DNA of 64,000 bases from Lactobacillus sp. W8174 (GTDB lineage: Bacteria; Bacillota; Bacilli; Lactobacillales; Lactobacillaceae). Shown in pieces: positions 62,901 to 64,000 of the stretch. The stretch spans positions 62,001 through 126,000 of the forward strand of contig NZ_JACFRN010000005.1 in NCBI RefSeq assembly GCF_016100975.1, given 5' to 3'. Within the stretch, counting starts at the first letter, position 1, and each line of letters begins with the position of its first letter. The notes under the pieces were generated by a model. That model was not told the origin of the DNA, did not search any database, and was given only the letters and a program-made list of their open reading frames with translations. The position numbers were made by a program, and so were the translations under genes.

Positions 62901-64000
62901 AGTATCTTCGTTATACTGATCAAGAATATTGAATGGAGTACCTGACAATTCCAACAATTTTGTATAACCTTTTTTTACAACTAAACTAGTAACTTTTTGG
63001 GCTAGCTCCGTCTGGGTACCTTCATGTGCCTCATCAATTATTACTAAATCCCAGTTAGTACTAAATAATTTACGGTTTTTATCTCCTGCAGTACCACCGA
63101 CTATCTCAGACCCACGCAAATCCTGTAAACTTGCAAAATATATGAATGGCTTATCACTATTCGATAGATAATCAAAATCCTCTCCTTCTTTTTTAGAGCC
63201 ATAAAGATACCCTGCTTCAGCCATATTTAACTTTTTGAAATCATTGAACCAACCATCATCAACAACTGGCCGATGTGTCATAATCAAGACATGTTTGTAT
63301 TGCTCATCTTTTACTAGCTGCAAAGCAGAAATTGTTTTACCAAAACGCATTTTTGCATTCCATAGCATTTCATCATGTTTCTTAAAAGCCCTTTCGGTTT
63401 TCTTAACAGCATCTTTTTGCTCGGGGCGTAAAACAATATTAACTTTAAGACTATTACTGCTTGGCGCATCAATAGATTTTTTCCCTTCTTTAACAGCTTT
63501 GATAGCCTGTTTTGCAGTCTCAAGATCAGTTTCAAACCATTCTTGCCCTGTTCCCATTTCTTTTTTCTTAATGCCAGAGCGTAGCAAAACTTCATGTACA
63601 TCGTAATCACGAAACCAACTGTTATCAAACTTTCGATAAGCTAATTCAGCCCATCCTAATTTATAGGGCACGCCAGCCGTTCCCATATATTGTTTAATCC
63701 TATTATTTGCTACTTTTCTTAAATCAGGACTATTGGGCTTATTATCCATTTCGTAATCGTCTATGGTGGCATCACCAACTTTTTCTAGCCCATTATAAGC
63801 AGGCCATTTACCATCTGTATTATCACCCGTTTCTACATAGATTAATTTTCGTTCAGCTGTTTGATATAGATTGGAATGCTGTGGCTCAACAAAGTTGGTG
63901 ACCTTTTCATGTCCATCAAAATAGGAATTGGTAAACCATATTAAAATACTGTAAAGTTTCTTTAAACCCCCTAAAGCGTCAGACTTACTATATTTTTTTA
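59913..64000 (-). CDS. Giant helicase-methylase restriction protein (5' end outside window)
   Basis: At least 1361 aa; the frame stays open to the window edge. The ATG at 63749 is internal: about 83 in-frame codons precede it and it lacks a clear ribosome site. Domains in order: a helicase motor with Walker A-like AKMRFGKT (63329-63352) and DEAH box (about 63030); a charged middle; a SAM-motif-I-like EINAKTGLYPLY (about 61215-61250); catalytic NPPY (60906-60917) of an Eco57I-type N6-adenine methylase; and a C-terminal part likely to be target recognition. No nuclease motif is seen in the visible part. It is the first visible gene of the cluster. Confidence 0.85.
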   Translation of the reverse strand, partial: KKYSKSDALGGLKKLYSILIWFTNSYFDGHEKVTNFVEPQHSNLYQTAERKLIYVETGDNTDGKWPAYNGLEKVGDATIDDYEMDNKPNSPDLRKVANNRIKQYMGTAGVPYKLGWAELAYRKFDNSWFRDYDVHEVLLRSGIKKKEMGTGQEWFETDLETAKQAIKAVKEGKKSIDAPSSNSLKVNIVLRPEQKDAVKKTERAFKKHDEMLWNAKMRFGKTISALQLVKDEQYKHVLIMTHRPVVDDGWFNDFKKLNMAEAGYLYGSKKEGEDFDYLSNSDKPFIYFASLQDLRGSEIVGGTAGDKNRKLFSTNWDLVIIDEAHEGTQTELAQKVTSLVVKKGYTKLLELSGTPFNILDQYNEDTTYTWDYVMEQQAKYTWNELHPNEPNPYDGLPKVSMFTFEMNRKLKDEIFLDENNSFNFKEFFRVNQNGKFIYEDKVRHFLDNITQPDKNTNYPFSTKEFRERLRHTLWILPGVKEANALEILLKDHPVFGMDYKVVNVVRNGDDNGITYESDIKQVNDAMGPDPAETKTITLTVRKLTTGVTIKPWTGVLFLSNTNSAMQYLQAAFRAQTPYSSPTFGKKTNCYIFDFAPDRALKIMAASTRLNTGVGKLTSSVQKRKMGELLNFLPIIGESGQGMKPYKVDSLLAKIKRVYAEKAVRTGFDDDSLYSDALLMLGEKDLDDFNGLKAIVGTTKAEKKPFKVDVNNQGLDQEEYDKAIQGEKKPKRQRTAEEQAVLDKVKELKKQRKTMISILRSISIRIPMMIYGMDVKLDEDVNINKFINQVDDKSWKEFMPIGVTKELFRKFSKYYDQDVFIEAGKIIRQRVKKLDKEDPIDRVDHLAEIFGTFHNPDKETVLTPWRVVNMQLGMTLGGYCFYDDQYKYTTFEGKRANHWISTKYTNKIFSKDSHILEINAKTGLYPLYAAMSIYWREYQKLNNDTAGKFSLEDELMIWQRVLRENIFVIAKTPMAAAIAQRTLVGYHDMKVNIEFVDNIVEDSKKDVEKEAKKIEGLFNNMKFDVVIGNPPYQDSKKGDNDNFAAPIYNDFMDLSYKISDLVILITPARFLFNAGSTPKAWNKKMLNDKHLKIIFYEQNSSKVFPNTDIKGGVVVTLRDKNDIFTPIKIFTPFPELTSILSKAAPKNESTSLSNIIYTQNKFNLDNLYKYHPEYRKYIGSNGKDKRLRNNIFSKIPVFKKNPANKNDIKVLGLINNKRVWRYIPVKYLDMKHENIGKYKVLVPRSNGSGALGEVLSTPLIGKPLIGYTQTFIGIGAFSTSFEAKSALKYIKSKFCRTMLGILKVTQDNNRETWRLVPLQDFTHNSDIDWTKSVSDIDKQLYKKYNLSKDETDFIEAKVQDME

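Noticed and set aside
1..64000. Insertion sequences, prophage genes and CRISPR arrays
   Set aside because: No transposase, integrase, structural phage protein or regular spaced repeat was seen in any frame.

Overview
The window is AT-rich, densely coded, low-GC Gram-positive chromosome. Gene content and order point to a Lactobacillus of the L. delbrueckii/acidophilus lineage. This is inferred from the spx-mecA-coiA-spxH-CYTH-relQ-nadK-rluD cluster, the mevalonate thiolase/HMG-CoA reductase/HMG-CoA synthase operon, a D-lactate dehydrogenase-family gene, HPr/Enzyme I, DUF1149- and DUF1827-type proteins, and a T-box-controlled peptidase-like gene. No species is claimed. I see no insertion sequence, prophage, CRISPR array or rRNA.

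Layout. 1-8 kb (minus strand): 5' part of rny; recA with a LexA-type box, promoter and terminator; an opuCABCD osmolyte ABC transporter; pgsA; a RodZ-like protein; ymfI. 8-16 kb (minus): ftsK, a DUF1149-type gene, trmL, an AI-2E-family membrane protein, an orphan sorbitol-type PTS IIA-like protein, and a large P-type ATPase. 16-23.5 kb: lactonase (+), then rluD-like/nadK/relQ (-) facing CYTH/spxH (+), then coiA, mecA and spx (-); much of this block is redox, Clp-adaptor and alarmone regulation. 23.6-28.8 kb: ptsHI (-), clpE (+) behind a CIRCE element, and a DUF1827-type gene. 28.8-36.2 kb: prfC with a CBS-domain protein, recX, rlmD-type methyltransferase, alpha/beta hydrolase and small unknown genes. 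36-45 kb: mevalonate operon, galU, map/yihY, flavodoxin/gtrA and wecB. 45-53 kb: small unknown genes, tRNA-Arg(CCT), an odd operon of GH25-like protein, DEAD-box helicase and PTS IIC, then ldhD, a flavin-binding protein and a T-box-controlled amidohydrolase. 52.9-53.9 kb: about 1 kb without genes. 54-57.7 kb: nanE plus PTS IICBA divergent from an RpiR regulator, with a readable promoter/operator region. 57.7-64 kb: prolyl-tRNA editing protein, then a three-gene restriction-modification-like cluster running off the right edge.

The most interesting part is the right edge. A very large helicase-plus-methylase protein, a small protein with a SAM-binding motif but no catalytic NPPY, and an Mrr-type nuclease lie in tandem. 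Together they carry the parts that a single-chain Type ISP restriction enzyme has in one polypeptide. Other notable points are the RpiR/ManNAc control region, a T-box with a likely AUG specifier, a terminator-like hairpin inside the start of rluD, and several family members lacking a signature residue (PTS IIA without its histidine, RlmD without Fe-S cysteines, SpxH without CxxC). All family calls come from reading motifs by eye; no database search was run.
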